From Alitta virens (Eukaryota; Annelida; Polychaeta; Phyllodocida; Nereididae): a stretch of 64,000 nucleotides of DNA. The notes under the pieces are model-generated. The model saw only the letters and a program-made list of their open reading frames with translations, was not told the origin of the DNA and made no database searches. This document shows positions 53,801-59,800 of the stretch, piece after piece (the first letter of the stretch is position 1; each line of letters starts with the position of its first letter). Both the position numbers and the translations under genes were made by a program. The stretch spans positions 5,034,407 through 5,098,406 of the forward strand of contig OW028584.1 of assembly GCA_932294295.1 (NCBI GenBank). Direction: 5' to 3'.

Positions 53801-56800
53801 GGGAGAAAACTGCCAGAGGGCGCTGCCACCGAAGCAGATAAAGCGCAATTTAGATGACGTCATCATATAATTTACACAAGAATGACGTCATCAAACTGGT
53901 CTTCTGCTTCGGTGGCACTTACCTCTGGAGATCACGTTCCTCCTCATTCGACTATAAGACAGTAAAATAATAGGACAAGATGAATGAAACTTAGTTGTAT
54001 GTAGCTACAATGTGTAGAAGTTGCTCCCAGCCAGATAAGGTGTAACTTCATTAAGGTGTAACTTCATTATATGGTTTTGATTTGTTTTAGGAGCGTTTCG
54101 GCCATGCCTGGCCTGGTGGTCCTCCAGCGGGTGGGATGATGCCTCAGGGACCTCCTACCATGATGCCCGGCCAACCACCCCAACCGGTTGCGATGGGACC
54201 GGGTGGTGCTATGGGACCGGGTGGTGCTATGGGACCTGGTGGTGCTATGGGACCGGGTGGTGCTATGGGACCTGGTGGTGCAATGGGACCCGGTGGTGCG
54301 ATGGGACCCGGTGGTGCGATGGGACCCGGTGGTGTGATGGGACCAGGTGGTCTATTATCGCCTGGAGGCCAACCGCCACAACCTAGAATGCCCGGCAGCC
54401 AGCCCATCAGATTGCCGACATCCGTTCGCCAGGAGTATGAAAACTACATGCAGAACCGTCTTCGGATGGTCGGACAACCTCGTCAAACCCTCGTAAGTGG
54501 GGTAAGAGTTTATTTAAACCTTTTTGTTTCACCCTTTTTAAATTTTTCTTTTGCTGCGAAAGATGGGTAGTTACAATTCCCGTGCTATTTGTAACCCGTA
54601 CCTCAATACAGCTTAGTATTATTGTGTGGTACCTACTATATTTTAGTGAATATTAGATGGATTACCTAAGTTCTGTTCTTTACTTGGTGGGCCACCTGTA
54701 TTTACTCTCATGTTTAGTTAGTGAAGATAGTTACAGTTTTAATTTGCTTTTATTATTATTCAACCCATGGCAGAAGGTTAGCTAACTTTTTTGAATCATT
54801 AAAAACACCCGGAAGTGGACCGCATGTACCATTTCTGCTTTGTATTGTTCAGTGTATTAAGTTACACAAATTTATGCATGTGCAATTTTGAACCAAATAA
54901 TTAAAAAAGAAAATTTTATACAAGTTGCTGTTGAAACACCCAAATTTATTTTCATTTGTGCAACGATATTGCATGCCAAGTTTGTGTGGAATTTGAATGC
55001 TGAAAATTTTAATGAAATTTTATATATAACCTTGAATTATACATTATTTTATGAAACAGTTTTATGCATTTTATTTTAACGAGGGTGCGAGTGTTATAGT
55101 TTTATTTTTGCACAAAAGTTTCGTAGGTTTGCACTGTGCTCAAGAGCTGTGTGTTGGTTTCAGTTAATTTGAATGCAGCTGTCTTTTATTTTGAACAAAC
55201 TTTTTTCTTTCAAATCTGTGGCCTTACGACTTATGCAGCAGCAAACTAAACTAGAGTGATTTGATGAAAATATGAAAATCTTTTTCCATTCTGAATGTTT
55301 TCCGAGTTGGCAGTCCTTGCTAAATAATGTACTCCAATGTTTGATGTGTTTATATAGGTATTAACCAAAGCAGGTAATTTTGATGCGTCCTGCATTGTTT
55401 TTCCTGTTTCGTACATTTTACAGTGTCTAAGAAATGTGTGGAAAGAAGAAATTTTGATAATTGCCTTTGTTGTTCGCCAAGTAATAAGTGCGTTATAATA
55501 AAGGGGAACAACTGTAGGGCACCGACCACCAGAGGTCACTGGCACCAAAACGGATAAGTATTGTTTGATGACGTCATGAATTAAGATGTGACATCGTTTT
55601 CGTTATGATAGCTGACGTCATCCTATTGTTTTTTTTATCTGTTGTGGTTGCAGTGTCCTGAAAAATATTGATATGTTAAGAAGTTGCCACACTGATCTTC
55701 TGAAATTACGCTGTTATAGGTCAGAAATATCTGTCAATAAAATTTTATTTATCTGTAGGTATTAAACGTAATTCAAATTAATATATTCTCAAAATTATTT
55801 AATCCGAATTGATTCAAAATTAATTGGTGGTCCAAAAATTGAATTGATCAATATTGATATGGTCAGCAAGTAATGTATGTTTTTCGCTCACAATTTGCTG
55901 CTGCATAAGTCACAATTTGAGGTACTGAGTAGTGTTGATTTGACTGTCGCGCTGCTGCTGGCGCGTGTCTCAGGAGCGTTTTCACTCTGGCCTCTCCTCT
56001 ATTGCTTCTCAGGCTGGGATTGAACAACTTCAATATTCACTTGAACAGATTCTTCACAAGGTCAGAAAGGTCCGGTAGCACTCCTACGCCTTTTTTCCTT
56101 CTCTTTTTAATCTTTTTTAATCTTTACATCTCGTCTCTTTTCGTATTTATTTTGTTTGTCCAGTGGTGTCGTTGTCCGTGCGCTTGGTGCTGCTGCCGCC
56201 GTAGCTTTGCCGTAATTATTCCTGTCGCATGTTAGCAGCTTGTAGTTACTGACTGGCGAACACTTGTGAATAAGGCTTAAATTGTATGTTGGTGGATAAC
56301 TCACGGCAAATGCTATTGACCAGTGGTTGAAGTAAGTAATAAGCTTGCTCCAAATGCAGTTTTAACGCAGTAAAAATCAGCAGCTGCATCGGCCTATAAT
56401 AACATTTCATGCGTGGGTAACGAAAATGCCAAGTTATCACAGATTGCACTTTTGCATTTTTTCAGAGCTTGACTGTATTTTGGTCAAATTTTTCTGTATC
56501 AAAAAGACAATTTTTTAACAATTTGTAATCATTGTTTGTAAACATGATAATGTCATCAAGCAGTGCAATTTTGTTTTCTTCTAGTGATTACAATTTTCTT
56601 CAGCGTCAGTGAATGAATTTTTTTTTTAAATATATTTTGTCTTTGTATTTTTTGGAATGTGATGTGTTTGTGAAGTGAATCGTAGTGTTTTGATGGTATT
56701 TTTAAAATGATATTGCATTTGATGATATTTTACTATTTTTCATTTTTGGCTAGGCTTCCCAGTCTGGTGTAGTTGGTGACCATTTGTGACTTATTTTCAT

Positions 56801-59800
56801 AATTGCATGACGTTGTTTGTACTTACCACCAGGTGGATGACATGCGGTGCTGCCCTCTTGTGTTTCAGGATGAAAACAACCCATTCAGTGACACTTTCCA
56901 AATGAGAGAAAACCTGGAGAAGATACATCGCCAGGAGGAACAGAGACGTCAGCTGCACCAGCAGATCGAACAACAGAGAATGCTCGCAGCCCAGATGGGG
57001 GACGAGGAGGCGAAAAATGCCCCAGGAGCGCCACCCGGTGGGTATTTTGTAAACTAACTCGAGTGGCTCCCTCTTACTGACTTTTTGGTGCTGCTGACAT
57101 CCGTATTTTGCTTGATGTGTTCATTACTCATTCGTCCATGATAAAAGAAAAGCCCCACCGTTTATTCTGCTTTCTAACATGATTTACGAAAATGACTTTT
57201 TTGTGGAAGTTTTCGTAGCTTCGTTTACATTAATTCTCTTTGCTACTTTGCGCCCTGTTCTACCTGATCGAGTGACTTTTTAACTGTTCTTCACTCTTCT
57301 TCTTATCCCTTGCCTGGCTCTACCCCTCTCCAGGTGGCAGCATGGGTCAAATGCCATTCTTCCAGCCGCCGCCAGGTGGCAGTGTGTCTCGCTTCGCGCG
57401 TATGCCTCTAGAGGGCGCTGGCCGGTTCCCCCCTGGGGGATTCCCCCCTGGGCAGAGGTTCCTAGGTAAGTCCCGTTAAATGCTGTGGCCTCTGTAAGTA
57501 GTTTCCCTCACTGTATAAGTGCATGACCCATTTCACCCTATAGCTAGCAATATCCTTGTACAACTCCCTTCACATTTGATATTTAGATATTAAGTCTCCA
57601 CTGTATTATGCTTGTTGGTCTGTGGTTCTTAGCGTTATGGTGTGATGTGTGTGTCATGTTCTGTCCGTCATGTTAAGGCATGTCTTGTTAAAAATTGCTT
57701 GCTTTGGATTTTAGCGTTAGAAATCACTAAGTAGCTGAGTCTCGCCAACTGTATTAGTCTTCCCCCCAGGGTCCGTCTTGATTGTGATACATAGTGATAC
57801 TGGTATTACTTAAGCTACACTTTTTCATTCAGGAATAGCACAAAAGTTAATGACAAGTATCACCTTCAATGAGATAAACTTCGATTTTCTTTTGCGGGAT
57901 ATAACCAACGATAATGTTAGTTAACTCCCTCCTGAGTGCAAACTGAACTGTTATGCGTAATAAAGGCATTTTAAGAAAACAAAGTAATTTGTAAATATGC
58001 CTAATGGAATACACTTTGGCGTCGGGCTATAACCAACAAAAATGTTAGTTAACTCCCTCCTATTCGGGATATAACAATCTTTAATCTACATAATTTTAAC
58101 TTTGCTAAAGTTGTTCTTGAATTACATCCAAATTTTGAATTAGCATCAGATTATGCTCATTGTAAATGCATCTGGACGAATTACCTCTTCAGTCTTGTTT
58201 GAAATTCTCCTGCTAATTACCTCAAAACGCCCCCATAATGTACCTTATAAATTTAAATGAATAATCAGGAGTAATCTTCTAGGGTTGATGGGGCTCGACG
58301 ATTATCAACGATTCTCGATTAATCGAATTGTCGAAAGTTCCGATTAATTGATAGCACAAAACTGAACCGATCTCTAGCGCTAATGGTTGAGGTTGTTGAG
58401 GTTATCAAATTCTGGACGCAATTGGTTAGCATGTGTGCATGGGGCCTGGTCAGGTGCTCTTTTCACCTTCGTAGTATCTCATACCCATCACTTGGTGGTT
58501 TGATATGCAGCTCACTGCTTGTTAGATTTGGACCTGTCCCTGAATCAAATGCTGGTATTTATGTATTTATGAAAATCAACTTACAAATTCACGATCAATA
58601 GATTATAGTCGTGCCTAAGCCATTTGCGTGTATAACCTCATGTTTCAGTGCTTTGACCAGTATGACATAAACTACAAAACAATTGAGACAACGTCGCAAT
58701 GACTATGTAAACAATGGTCAATTAGCGACATCACAAAACTGACCGTTGGTCAATTGTTCTGAAACTGACGGGAAATGTTCCAATGGTTGAAGCGTGAATG
58801 GCCTAGTCCCAAACAAACACTGATCGTTCTCCTATTAAGATAATTCTATCATTTAAGGCCAGAAATCTGGGGAATTAGACTATGCTGTAAGCACATTTTA
58901 ATGACTTCTTCATCCATTGCAACCAAATGTTGTCACTTAGTAGATGACGTCATCAAGCGAGGTTCATCCGCTTCGGGGTCAGTGACCTCAAGTAGTGCTC
59001 CAGCGCCCCCATTAACATTTTATTAGTGGACTACAGTATTTTAATATTTAAGAGTAACTTGCAATTAAGATCAATTTAATTCGATTGATCGATGTAGCAC
59101 TGAGTGTCAGTGTTGGTTTCCAATATTTGATTTCAATGTATTGGTATGAGCGAAATTTTTAATAAGAAATAATCTTCAGAGTAATTGTGAATGGCTTATA
59201 AACTACGTCTAAAACAAAGTTCCAGCGGCATGATGAAGGTGTAGATTGCATGAGTAGAATTAAGACAATTGTGCACTGTACTAATAATGGCGTAATTAAG
59301 GTTTTTCCAATTCGTTGTCCAATAAATTGTATGTAAGTTAATTTAGATTTTGTGGTCAATCATTTCATAAAAAGCTTTTAAGTTTGAAAAATAATTTATA
59401 TTATTTAAATCGCTTACCATTTCTGTGTAATATTGTTTTATGTTAACTCCTCGGGTGATGAGTCGTTTCCATGGAGATTATTTCATTAACACGCATGGCG
59501 CCTGTTGCTAACCATTTGTTCTTTTGCGTTTGTCTTCATTAACAGGTCGTTTCCCTGGCGACCCTGGCCTCGGTGTGCATCCCCCACCTGGGGCCCCTCT
59601 TGGCCCTGCTAACCCATTGGGGGCCTCTTTGGACCAGGGAGAATCCCTCCGCATGCATCCCCCGCCCTACAGCCAGCACCAGATGAGGATGAACCTCCCC
59701 CCAGGTATGTCAGAAACGGTCTAAAAATAACAAATTGTCCCTATAGGTCGTCTAAAAATACTAAAAAAGAAATTGAAATTTTGAAAAAAAAAAAAAATGG

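Larger units (their letters stand above)
54493..56868 (+). other. Intron 48 (2.4 kb) with fold-back element and candidate microexon
   Basis: AT-rich. It holds the fold-back copy at 55535-55660 and the candidate exon 56013-56060. Nothing else is supported. Confidence 0.5.
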
